A stretch of DNA of 64,000 nt, from assembly GCA_965211775.1 (NCBI GenBank), contig OZ242974.1:2418001-2482000 (forward strand). Reading direction: 5' to 3'. Every line of letters begins with the position of its first letter. Position 1 is the first letter of the stretch. Below are positions 28,321 through 36,397 of this stretch, piece by piece. A program made the position numbers and the translations under genes. This DNA comes from Thiodiazotropha sp040506975. Lineage in GTDB: Bacteria > Pseudomonadota > Gammaproteobacteria > Chromatiales > Chromatiaceae. A model generated the notes under the pieces. It was not told where the DNA came from. It did not search any database and worked only from the letters and a program-made list of their open reading frames with translations.

Positions 28321-29433
28321 TTACACCGGATAGCGTTCAAATTCGTTGCTGTCGTGGGTGAGCAGGGCCAGAAACCTGGGGTGCAGGAACAGCTTCTCAC
28401 GGCCCACTTTGTGAGCTTCCAATACGCCGACATCACAGAGCTGCTTGAGGTAGACCGAGGCGGTCTGGCGCTTGGCAATGCCGTTGTCCACCAGGTTGGC
28501 GATACGGCAATAGGGCTGTACGAATAATTGCTCGACCAGTTCGCGGCTGTAGATGTTGCCGGCGTTTTTTTGCACATGCAGCACCGTATGTTCCAGCAGG
28601 GCCTGGGCGGCGCGGATCTTTTCGCCGGTCCAGGTGGCGGTTTGCCGAATCGCATCCAGCATGTAGAGCAGCCAGTCTTCCCAGCGCTCTTGGGTGGTGA
28701 CCTCCAGCAGCAGGCGGTAGTAGTCGGCCTTGGTGCGATTGATATGCCCGGAGAGATAGAGGGTCGGCTGGTTGAGCAGCCCCTGTTCCACCAGATAGAG
28801 CAGGTTGAGTACGCGGCCGGTACGGCCGTTACCATCGGTAAAGGGGTGGATCGCCTCGAACTGGTAGTGTCCCGCCGCCATCAGCACCAGGGGGTCGAGA
28901 TTCTCTTCCTGATGGAGGAAATGCTCCCAGTTGGCCAGTTTGTCCCGCAGCAGCGCTTCGCCTTCCGGCGGGGTGTAGATCACCTCTCCAGATCGGTCAT
29001 TGATCAGCTGGGTGCCGGGGATTCGGCGGATGTCGAGGCGGGTGTCTTTGATGATGCTGCAGACCTTCACTGCAATGTTGGTGCCCAGTGGACGCTTGTC
29101 GAGCATCTGATAGCCCTGATACAGGGCCGTCCGGTAGCGCAGGGCCTCTTTGGTGGCGGCATCGATCTGATTATTGCCTGCCTCGGCAAAGCGGAAGAGC
29201 TGGTCGGAGGTGGTGACGATGTTCTCGATCTCGGAACTGGCCTGGGCCTCCAGCAGCGGGATGGCATTGATCAGAACCGCCGGATTGGGCAGGCTTTCGC
29301 CCAGCTGTTTGAGCTCGGCCAGTTCGGCTCGCGCTTCGATACAGAGCTTCAGTACACCACGGGTTTCCAGCTCTGCGACAGGTGGCAGCGGGGGGAGGTC
29401 GTTGTAGGGTTCTTCGGGGATGAATGGCTTCAT
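28321..29433 (-). CDS. Fic family protein, class II, with C-terminal winged helix
   Basis: Fic enzymes transfer AMP (or related groups) from a nucleotide to a protein hydroxyl. The 370-residue protein has the N-terminal inhibitory motif SSEIEN at residues 66-71 (pattern S/T-x-x-x-E-G/N), the complete catalytic motif HPFTDGNGRTGR at 196-207, and a C-terminal DNA-binding-like region (about 290-370). All catalytic residues are kept, so it is probably active and self-inhibited. It lies between the tail of a helicase and the head of a methyltransferase, the usual position of Fic genes inside some restriction islands. The ATG lies within the array of operator-like repeats, with no visible ribosome binding site, so expression may be repressed or leaderless. 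Function here is inferred. Confidence 0.9.
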   Translation of the reverse strand: MKPFIPEEPYNDLPPLPPVAELETRGVLKLCIEARAELAELKQLGESLPNPAVLINAIPLLEAQASSEIENIVTTSDQLFRFAEAGNNQIDAATKEALRYRTALYQGYQMLDKRPLGTNIAVKVCSIIKDTRLDIRRIPGTQLINDRSGEVIYTPPEGEALLRDKLANWEHFLHQEENLDPLVLMAAGHYQFEAIHPFTDGNGRTGRVLNLLYLVEQGLLNQPTLYLSGHINRTKADYYRLLLEVTTQERWEDWLLYMLDAIRQTATWTGEKIRAAQALLEHTVLHVQKNAGNIYSRELVEQLFVQPYCRIANLVDNGIAKRQTASVYLKQLCDVGVLEAHKVGREKLFLHPRFLALLTHDSNEFERYPV

Positions 29434-29533
29434 ATGTCGAAAGTGTTGTGATTATTCGACATATTATCCCGATATGTCGATTGAGTCGACAGATTGGTCT
29501 GATGTGTCGAAAATTGCTTGTATAATCGACATA
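29433..29533. promoter_or_regulatory. Operator-like array: six TATGTCGA half-sites with mirror symmetry
   Basis: Half-sites TATGTCGA or its complement lie at 29433-29440, 29456-29463, 29473-29480, 29486-29493 (TCGACAGA), 29503-29510 (TGTGTCGA) and 29526-29533, in alternating orientation. Start-to-start distances are 23, 17, 13, 17 and 23, exactly symmetric about 29483. The array fills the gap between the helicase tail and fic and overlaps the fic start. A repressor binding as cooperating dimers, perhaps Fic itself through its winged helix, is inference. Confidence 0.75.
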
Positions 29534-29707
29534 TTACACGATTTCCCACCGGATGCGAAAGAGTAAATGGACCAGGGTCTTCTGCTTCATGCGGCGTTCC
29601 AGGGCCTCGATGAGCTGGTCGCGCTTCTCCTCGATATCGTCTTCTACATCAAAGATTTCCTGGCGTTGACGACGTTGTTGGCGTGATGCGGTGTTGTCAC
29701 TGTGCAT
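29534..29707 (-). pseudogene. C-terminal tail of a probable restriction-modification helicase, 57 codons
   Basis: The frame from ATG 29707 to TAA 29534 encodes RQQRRQRQEIFDVEDDI, then KRDQLIEALERRM and a final LFRIRW block. This resembles the extreme C-terminus of SNF2/DEAD-type helicases that accompany type III-like methyltransferases. The helicase core with its ATPase motifs is missing upstream, where the sequence turns AT-rich. It could instead be a separate small gene, but the match to a helicase end is the simpler reading. The family match is from memory. Confidence 0.5.
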
Positions 29708-29958
29708 CCTTGCTAGTATGCATTAAGTTTTCCTTATTTATGATCTAGTTACGATAATATAATTGAGTAACAGATGCCAATGAAGTGTTGCTTACTATGG
29801 GTGTGATTGCTTGTTGATAATGCTCAGTCAATTCATTGTTCGAAGTCCTTAGGAAATAGATTCCTGCCCAGAACGATTGTATTACTGACTGAAAGGTATG
29901 CGCGATCGGATGCCTGGAAATAATTACTTTCCACGTTCAGTTAGTGGTTGAATTTCTC

Positions 29959-30396
29959 TTAAATCAGATACTGCTTGATTTGAGAGGGGTACTGTGGGAA
30001 CTCCACTTTATTCAGTCTCAGCAGTATTCGTGATGAGTGTGTTTTCGACCAATTAGGTTCTCGTTTACTCCACCATTCACGTGCTACAGCTTCAAAGCTA
30101 TCCTCATCGGACTGAGCAATCCTGGCCGCTTTTCTGACTTCACAGGGATCGACACCCTTTGCAACCAACTTTCTAGCTTCATCCCTGCTGTCTCTTGCAT
30201 CTTTTAGGCTGATATCTGGGTAGACACCCATTGATAGCGTCTTGCGCTTTCCATTGAGGCGATAGTCAAAACGCCACCATTTCCCGTCCTTGGGAGATAC
30301 GAGGAGGTAGAGTCCGCCACCGTCTGTGCGCTTGTACTGTTTGTACTTGGGTTTGGCGTTTCGAATTGAGGTATCAGTGAGGGGCATTGACGGCAA
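29959..30396 (-). pseudogene. P4-type tyrosine integrase, N-terminal fragment
   Basis: Residues 1-125 match the DUF4102-type arm-binding domain of P4-like integrases: LTDTSIRNAKPK, DGGGLYLLV, KWWRFDYR, LSMGVYPDISLKDAR and the KRE start of the core-binding domain. The frame then diverges and stops at residue 145, so the catalytic R-H-R-Y domain is missing. Before the IS1380 insertion the gene began about 145 bases from the 3' end of ssrA, a classic P4-integrase target, and it points away from ssrA. It marks the edge of a decayed integrative element. Confidence 0.85.
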
Positions 30397-30468
30397 CTCC
30401 CTTCGCGGTAAGTGGGGGTACCGATAGACTTACTGCCAAATATGTCAGCTGTTACCGGACAATACTAG

Positions 30469-32036
30469 CCCCAATATTTCACGCATTAAAAAGGCAAAAT
30501 CCTGATACTTCGATATAATTCAGTTGCTTACACTGTAATCGAAAGGATTTTGCCTGTGACAAACTGTACCCAGACTGCCTTTGATTTTCCAGCCCTAAAA
30601 CGCCGTAAGGTTCAAGCCGAGTTTTCCGGTGGCGATATCACCTCGGACGGCGGCGTGTTGCTGCTGCGTGAGATCGACAGGCGTCTGGGATTGCTCGAGG
30701 CGGTTGATGCGGTCATCCCCGACCCGCGAGATCCCCGCTATATTGAACACAGCCAGTTGAGCCTGTTGCGCCAGCGAGTCTATGGGCTCTGCCTGGGTTA
30801 TGAAGATCTGAACGACCATCAGACACTACGCACCGACCCGGCCCTACAGAGCTCGATCGAACGCGAGGAGGTACTGGGCAGCCAGTCGACACTTTGTCGG
30901 CTGGAGAACCGGGTCGATCGCCGGGTTGCCGTTGATGTCTACAACCTACTGCTCGAGCAGTTCATTGCCTCATATGATGCACCACCCGATGAGCTGATCC
31001 TGGATTTCGACGCCACGGATGATCCGGTGCATGGCCGCCAGGAAGGCCGCTTCTTTCACGGCTACTACGATCACTACTGCTTCCTGCCCCTGTATGTCTT
31101 TTGTGGCGATCAACTGCTGGTGAGTTATCTGCGGCCCAGCCGGATCGATGCGCCCAAGCATGCCTGGGCAATTCTGGCGCTGTTGGTCAAACGCCTGCGC
31201 CGGGCTTGGCCTGAAGTGCGTATCATCTTTCGGGGCGATAGCGGCTTTTGCCGTCACCACATGCTCAGCTGGTGCGAGCGCAACGCTGTGGGCTATATCG
31301 TGGGCATCGCCAAGAATGACGCCTTGCTGCGGTGTATCCGTGAGCCCATGCAGTGGGTTGAGGAACTGGCGAAGCGAACCGGCATGAAGATGCGGGAATT
31401 CTTTCAGTTTCACTATGCCGCCAGCACCTGGAAGACGCGTCGCAAGGTGATCGCCAAACTGGAGGTCACCGACAAGGGGCCAAATCCACGCTTCATCGTC
31501 ACCAACCTGGCCGGCGACAAACAGCGCCTTTACGATGACCTCTACTGCGCCCGTGGTGACATGGAGAACCGAATCAAGGAGCAGCAACTGGGGCTGTTCG
31601 CCGATCGCACCAGCGCGCATTACTGGTGGGCCAATCAGTTTCGTCTACTGCTGTCCAGTCTGGCCTATGTGCTGATGGAGGCCATCCGGCGCCTCGCGCT
31701 GAAGGGCACGGAACTGGCGCGTGCACAGATGACCACGATCCGGCTCAAACTGTTCAAGATCGGGGCGGTCATCATTCGCAACACGCGACGGATCCGCTTC
31801 CTGCTCTCCAGCACCTATCCCTATCAGGCGCTGTTTTTCCAGGTGGCGGCACGACTCAAGCCGGGATAGCCCGGCAGAGTGCTGCCCCGGCACGTTGATC
31901 AACAATGGGGGTAAGGGGGAGTCTGCCCGGAGGGTGGAAAATCAGGGCTTGATAGAGGTTTGGTTCCCAGTGAGGGCAAACCATCCAAGCTTGGCCATAT
32001 CACCGGCTAAATTTAAAAACGGATGAAACATGCGGG
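30469..32036 (+). mobile_element. IS1380-family insertion sequence, copy 2
   Basis: A 1568-bp element with imperfect inverted repeats beginning CCC and a 4-bp target duplication CTAG (30465-30468 and 32037-32040). It lies between the integrase fragment and the ssrA terminator and is almost identical to copy 1, in the opposite orientation. Both targets have the form YTAR. Confidence 0.94.
30550..31869 (+). CDS. IS1380-family transposase (copy 2)
   Basis: Intact 439-residue transposase with the acidic motifs described for copy 1 (DFDATDD, FRGDSGF, DMENRIKEQQ). It differs by a single residue (Tyr at the VDVYNLL position), indicating recent movement of this IS. Confidence 0.94.
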   Translation: MPVTNCTQTAFDFPALKRRKVQAEFSGGDITSDGGVLLLREIDRRLGLLEAVDAVIPDPRDPRYIEHSQLSLLRQRVYGLCLGYEDLNDHQTLRTDPALQSSIEREEVLGSQSTLCRLENRVDRRVAVDVYNLLLEQFIASYDAPPDELILDFDATDDPVHGRQEGRFFHGYYDHYCFLPLYVFCGDQLLVSYLRPSRIDAPKHAWAILALLVKRLRRAWPEVRIIFRGDSGFCRHHMLSWCERNAVGYIVGIAKNDALLRCIREPMQWVEELAKRTGMKMREFFQFHYAASTWKTRRKVIAKLEVTDKGPNPRFIVTNLAGDKQRLYDDLYCARGDMENRIKEQQLGLFADRTSAHYWWANQFRLLLSSLAYVLMEAIRRLALKGTELARAQMTTIRLKLFKIGAVIIRNTRRIRFLLSSTYPYQALFFQVAARLKPG

Positions 32037-32063
32037 CTAGACGGTAACGGACATTCGAGTAAT

Positions 32064-32090
32064 AAAAAAGCCAGCAATTATGCTGGCTTA
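32064..32090 (-). terminator. Rho-independent terminator of ssrA
   Basis: On the minus strand AAGCCAGC, a short loop, then GCTGGCTT followed by a T run, starting about 23 bases after the 3' end of tmRNA. The IS1380 copy inserted just beyond it, leaving it intact. Confidence 0.85.
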
Positions 32091-32112
32091 TGGACTTTGT
32101 TGGATTCCCTAT

Positions 32113-32478
32113 TGGTGGAGGCGGGCGGATTTGAACCGCCGTCCGTGAGTCCTCTGCCCAGAGTTCTACATGCTTAGCCCTGTCTATTGTGTTTAACCGG
32201 TCACTACCCGATGGGCAGGGTATGTGACAAGCGATCCCGGTAAGGTTTTAACATCTCCGCCCCGGACGAGCTTCGATGCGATCCCATGAGATATGACGCC
32301 TGAAAAGCTGGACGCATAGGCACGGCTCCAGTCAGACGGCACCCTACTGGGTATTAAGCAGCGAGTGCGTAGTTGTCGTCGTTGGCAACTATAAGTTTGC
32401 AGTTGGATTTACGAGGTACTCTGCGCCTCGGCATGCACTTTAGGTTTTGCAACCCCCGTCGAAGCCTACGTCGCCCCC
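32113..32478 (-). ncRNA. ssrA: Transfer-messenger RNA (tmRNA)
   Basis: About 366 nt. Read on the minus strand, the 5' end begins GGGGGCGACGTAGGCTTCGA and the 3' end has the tRNA-like T arm (GGTTCAAATCC) and an encoded CCACCA end. The tag frame (minus strand, 32386-32354) encodes ANDDNYALAA followed by TAA, a normal gammaproteobacterial degradation tag. tmRNA rescues stalled ribosomes with SmpB, whose gene lies just upstream in the same direction. A possible -10 element (TATAAT) is at 32503-32498. The 3' end is a common integrase target. Confidence 0.96.
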
Positions 32479-32543
32479 AAACGGTAAGTGAATAGACATT
32501 ATAAGTGAGTGGTTAGTTCCTTGTATACCATGGAGACAGAATC

Positions 32544-33023
32544 CTAACCTTTCTTGAACAGGCGCTCCTTTTCCCGTTTCCAGTCACGATCTTTTTCCGT
32601 GGCGCGCTTGTCGTGCATTTTCTTGCCCTTGGCGAGACCGATTTCCAGCTTCGCCAAGCCCTTTTTCCAATACATGGCTGTGGGTACCAGGGTATAGCCT
32701 TTACGCTCGACCAGGCCGATAAGCTTGTTCAACTCACTGCGGTGGAGCAGCAGTTTCCTGGTGCGGGTCGGGTCCGGGTGGATATGGGTGGATGCAGTGC
32801 TCAGTGGGACGATATGGGCGCCAAACAGGAAGGCCTCACCCTCTTTGATGGTGATATAGCTCTCCTTGATCTGTACCCGACCCTCGCGCAGGCTTTTCAC
32901 CTCCCAACCCTGCAAGGCGATGCCCGCCTCATAGCGCTCTTCGATGAAAAAGTCATGGTTGGCTTTTTTGTTCAGCGCGATTGTGGCGCCACCGGAATTT
33001 TTCTTTTTCGCTTTTTTAGCCAT
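32544..33023 (-). CDS. smpB: SsrA-binding protein SmpB
   Basis: 159-residue partner of tmRNA in trans-translation. It shows the family's N-terminal NKKANHDFFIEE.YEAGI, GWEVKSLR near residue 40, and the C-terminal basic tail KKMHDKRATEKDRDWKREKERL. A lysine-rich extension (KKAKKKN) precedes the domain. It sits 65 bases upstream of ssrA on the same strand and is divergent from the symporter gene at 33162. Confidence 0.97.
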   Translation of the reverse strand: MAKKAKKKNSGGATIALNKKANHDFFIEERYEAGIALQGWEVKSLREGRVQIKESYITIKEGEAFLFGAHIVPLSTASTHIHPDPTRTRKLLLHRSELNKLIGLVERKGYTLVPTAMYWKKGLAKLEIGLAKGKKMHDKRATEKDRDWKREKERLFKKG

Positions 33024-33161
33024 GCGGTCATTTTAATCGTGACGGGAGGTTCTCACCAGAGGCGGCTTGTTAAACGATGGTATTTTACGGAAAATGGTGC
33101 ACTTTCATGCGTATAGCATGGTGTTGATTGTGCGTTATATGCAATAGACAAGGCGGGTTTC

Positions 33162-34562
33162 ATGGCTGAAAGACAATCGATCCACGGTCAATGGTCCTCG
33201 AGACTGATCTTTATTCTTGCTGCAACCGGTTCGGCCGTCGGGCTGGGTAATGTCTGGAAGTTCCCATATATAACGGGTGAAAACGGCGGTGGCGCATTTG
33301 TCATCATCTACCTGCTCTGTATCGCTGTGGTGGGCATTCCGATAATGATGGCGGAAGTCATGCTGGGCCGACGGGGCAGGCAGAGCCCGATCAATACCAT
33401 GACCACCCTCAGTGCGGAGGAGGGCGCCAGCAGGGAGTGGTCTCTGGTCGGATGGAGCGGTGTGCTGGCCGGTTTTTTGATCCTCTCTTACTACAGCGTG
33501 ATAGCCGGATGGGCGCTCGCTTATGTCGTCAGGGCGGCCTCTGGGGGATTCGACGGGGTGGATGCAGGTGGTGTTCAGAGCCTGTTCAACGGTTTGGTGG
33601 GGGATCCCGAGCGCCTCATGGCCTGGCACACGCTGTTTATGCTGATGACCATGTTCGTCGTGGCCAAAGGGGTCAAGGCGGGCCTGGAAAAGGCCGTGAC
33701 CTATCTGATGCCTGCACTTTTTATCCTGCTGGTAGTGTTGGTCGGTTATGCCATGAATACCGGCTTTTTCATCCAGGGACTCGATTTTCTCTTCACTCCC
33801 GATTTCTATAAATTGCTGCACAGCTGTCGGGTTGTGGATGGTGTGGAGCAGTGTGAGGTGAGCGGCAGTCCCATATTGGTCGCCATGGGGCATGCCTTTT
33901 TCACCCTCAGTCTGGGTATGGGGGCCATTATGGTTTATGGCTCGTATATGCCGAAAAAGGCCTCGATTGCCGGTTCGGCTATCTTGATTGGCCTGCTCGA
34001 CACCCTGGTGGCATTGGTGGCCGGAATGGCCATATTTCCAATCGTATTTGCCAACGGTCTGGAACCGGGAGCCGGCCCGGGCTTGATCTTCCAGACCCTG
34101 CCTATCGCATTTGGCGCCATGCCGGGTGGGCAGTTTTTTGGCACACTCTTCTTTGTATTGCTTGTGTTTGCGGCCTGGAGTTCGGCTATTTCGCTGATTG
34201 AGCCTGCCGTCGCCTGGCTGGTGGAGAACCGCAATATGACCCGGATAAGGGCAGCTGTATGGCTGGGTTTGGTGACATGGGTTCTGGGCCTTGGAACGGT
34301 ATTCTCATTCAATATCTGGTCAGATGTAAAATTTTTCGATAAGACCTTCTTCGACCTGCTCGACTACCTGACGGCCAACATCATGCTGCCTCTGGGCGGT
34401 TTGCTGATAGCGATATTCAGCGGTTGGCTGATGAAAAAGGAATCCAGCCGTGATGAGTTCGCCATGCGGCCTGCCGGCTATAGAATCTGGTGGACGCTTA
34501 TTCGATACATTTCACCCCTGGCGGTGATCGTGGTCTTTCTCAACGCCATAGGAATACTCTGA
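33162..34562 (+). CDS. Sodium-dependent transporter of the SNF/NSS family
   Basis: A 466-residue inner-membrane protein with about 11-12 hydrophobic helices. The first helix has the conserved sodium/substrate motif GSAVGLGNVWKFPY near residues 19-32 and NGGGAF after it. Bacterial members import amino acids with sodium; the substrate here cannot be told. The stop is two bases before the likely GTG start of ratA. Confidence 0.9.
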   Translation: MAERQSIHGQWSSRLIFILAATGSAVGLGNVWKFPYITGENGGGAFVIIYLLCIAVVGIPIMMAEVMLGRRGRQSPINTMTTLSAEEGASREWSLVGWSGVLAGFLILSYYSVIAGWALAYVVRAASGGFDGVDAGGVQSLFNGLVGDPERLMAWHTLFMLMTMFVVAKGVKAGLEKAVTYLMPALFILLVVLVGYAMNTGFFIQGLDFLFTPDFYKLLHSCRVVDGVEQCEVSGSPILVAMGHAFFTLSLGMGAIMVYGSYMPKKASIAGSAILIGLLDTLVALVAGMAIFPIVFANGLEPGAGPGLIFQTLPIAFGAMPGGQFFGTLFFVLLVFAAWSSAISLIEPAVAWLVENRNMTRIRAAVWLGLVTWVLGLGTVFSFNIWSDVKFFDKTFFDLLDYLTANIMLPLGGLLIAIFSGWLMKKESSRDEFAMRPAGYRIWWTLIRYISPLAVIVVFLNAIGIL

Positions 34563-34564
34563 AG

Positions 34565-35008
34565 GTGCCGGTTGTCAGTAAGAGCGCGTTGGTGCTTCAC
34601 TCCGCACAACAGATGTATGACTTGGTCTGTGACTTCGAGGCATACCCGGATTTCCTTCCCTGGTGCAGCGACAGCCGGTTGATCTCCCGCTCGGCGGAAA
34701 AGCTGTGTGGTGAGCTCGAGGTTTCGCGGGTTGGCATTCGACAGCGTTTTGCCACCTGTAATTATCTGGTGGAGAACGAAAAGATGGAGATTGAGTTATT
34801 GGAAGGCCCGTTTCGCAAGCTGCATGGCGGTTGGCAGTTTACCGAGCTCCAGCCCGGGGCCTGTAAAGTTGAGCTGTTGCTGGAATTTGAATTTGCCGGA
34901 AAATTGATCGATGCCGCATTCGGCCGTGTTTTCAGTCAGGTTGCCAATTCCCTGGTAGATGCTTTCTGTAAACGGGCCGATGAGGTCTACGGAAATGGTG
35001 TGAAATGA
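34565..35008 (+). CDS. ratA: RatA-like START-domain protein (ubiquinone-binding / toxin family)
   Basis: 147 residues from the GTG at 34565, chosen because family members begin at MPVVSKSALV and AAGG lies just before it. Key motifs are MYDLVCDFEAYPDFLPWC near the N-terminus, SRVGIRQRFAT and a C-terminal LVDAFCKRADEVYG. In E. coli RatA blocks 70S ribosome assembly; homologues of the COQ10/START fold bind lipids. It pairs with ratB (overlap ATGA), the usual arrangement next to smpB. Confidence 0.9.
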   Translation: MPVVSKSALVLHSAQQMYDLVCDFEAYPDFLPWCSDSRLISRSAEKLCGELEVSRVGIRQRFATCNYLVENEKMEIELLEGPFRKLHGGWQFTELQPGACKVELLLEFEFAGKLIDAAFGRVFSQVANSLVDAFCKRADEVYGNGVK

Positions 35009-35307
35009 TATTTGAAGTTGCATTCGGCAGGCTTGAAGAGCAGGCGATATTATCGATCGAATCGGCACAGCCATTAACGGCTGAGCAGGCAATCGAAACC
35101 TCCGGAATCCTGCAGATGTTTCCAGAGATCGATCTCAAGGCAAACAAGATTGGGATCTTCGGCAAGGCGGCAAAACTCGATACGGTTCTGAGTGAAGGTG
35201 ATCGGGTGGAGATCTACCGTCCACTGATCGCCGACCCGAAGGAGGCCCGCAAGAAACGCGCGGCGGAAGGCAAGGTGATGCGCAAAGGTGGTGGGGAGAA
35301 AAGGTAG
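35005..35307 (+). CDS. ratB: RatB/RnfH family protein
   Basis: 100-residue beta-grasp (ubiquitin-like) protein. It shows VEIYRPLIADPKEARKKRA, the typical end of RnfH/RatB. It overlaps ratA by 4 bases. The biochemical role is not established for the family. Confidence 0.9.
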   Translation: MIFEVAFGRLEEQAILSIESAQPLTAEQAIETSGILQMFPEIDLKANKIGIFGKAAKLDTVLSEGDRVEIYRPLIADPKEARKKRAAEGKVMRKGGGEKR

Positions 35308-35425
35308 AGCCTCGAGAATGTGACTGGCTGTTAGTGAACACCGACAACCAATGACAGGCATATAACGGCAATCATGTTTTTTCGAGCCCAAAACCTATCG
35401 GATTTGGCGATCGTCAGGGCCTGAT

Positions 35426-35875
35426 CTACTCATCTTTGCCGAAACCCAGCGAGTGCCAGAGTCTTTCCAATATACCCAGATCACCATCATAATCGGGTAC
35501 ATTGACAAGCAGCTCTTTTTTCTCCAGATTGGAATCGCTGTCACTGGCGGGCTCGATATCTCCACCGAAACGTGACAGTCGGTCACCCTCGAAATAGAGG
35601 CTGTAATGCTTGATCTCCATCGGTTCGTTACCTCGTTTGACGGTGAACAGATAATCCCAGCGTTGTTGATGGAAGACATCGATCAACATCGGTGTGCCGA
35701 GGGCGTATCGCACCTGACGTTTACTCATGCCGGGTTCCAGTAAGGCAACCATCTCAGGCGTGATGATGTTCCCTTGCTCGATGTCCGGCGAGTGGACCAG
35801 AGAGAACTCCTCCCAGGAGCTGCAGCCAGTGAGCATGGGCAGGAGTGAGAAAATGATGATGAGAATCTTTTTCAT
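35426..35875 (-). CDS. bamE: Outer membrane protein assembly factor BamE
   Basis: 149-residue lipoprotein of the BAM complex that inserts beta-barrels. The signal peptide ends in lipobox LTGC near residue 18. The mature part has the BamE motifs QGNIITPEMVALLEPGMSK, ALGTPML and the strand WDYLFTVK. It is divergent from fur, the usual gammaproteobacterial neighbourhood. The C-terminal acidic tail is longer than in E. coli. Confidence 0.93.
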   Translation of the reverse strand: MKKILIIIFSLLPMLTGCSSWEEFSLVHSPDIEQGNIITPEMVALLEPGMSKRQVRYALGTPMLIDVFHQQRWDYLFTVKRGNEPMEIKHYSLYFEGDRLSRFGGDIEPASDSDSNLEKKELLVNVPDYDGDLGILERLWHSLGFGKDE

Positions 35876-35960
35876 TACGAGTACAATCCGAAAACAGCCA
35901 CAATATTAACGCATTCACAGCGAATCAGCAGCCCTGTATTTTTTAGGCTGGAGAACTTGG

Positions 35961-36380
35961 ATGGATAACCAGGATATACGTAAAGCCGGTCTCAAAGTCA
36001 CACTCCCCAGGGTCAAGATCCTGGAGCTGCTTGAAAACTGCGATCAACGACATGTCAGTGCTGAAGATGTCTATAAGCTACTCCTGGACAATGGAGAGGA
36101 GATCGGCCTGGCTACTGTCTATAGGGTTTTGACCCAGTTCGAGAGCGCAGGTTTGGTCACACGTCACAATTTCGAGGGCGGCCATGCGGTATTCGAGCTC
36201 GAGCGGGGCGGCCATCATGATCACATGGTCTGCGTGGTCTGTGGCAAAGTCGAGGAGTTTATCGATCCCACCATTGAGAAGAGACAGCACGAAATCGCCA
36301 AAAAACATGGCTTCGAGATGGTGGATCACTCGCTGATCATCTATGGGCACTGCGGCAATCCCAAATGTAATGTGGGTTGA
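35961..36380 (+). CDS. fur: Ferric uptake regulator
   Basis: 139-residue metal-responsive repressor. The N-terminal winged helix includes KVTLPRVKILELLE and GLATVYRVLTQFE. The dimerisation half has HHDHMVCVVCGKVEEF (the first Cys pair) and the second pair near the C-terminus (GHCGNPKC). With Fe(II) it represses iron-uptake genes. It is divergent from bamE and convergent with recN. Confidence 0.95.
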   Translation: MDNQDIRKAGLKVTLPRVKILELLENCDQRHVSAEDVYKLLLDNGEEIGLATVYRVLTQFESAGLVTRHNFEGGHAVFELERGGHHDHMVCVVCGKVEEFIDPTIEKRQHEIAKKHGFEMVDHSLIIYGHCGNPKCNVG

Positions 36381-36397
36381 GTGATGACCGGCTTCAG

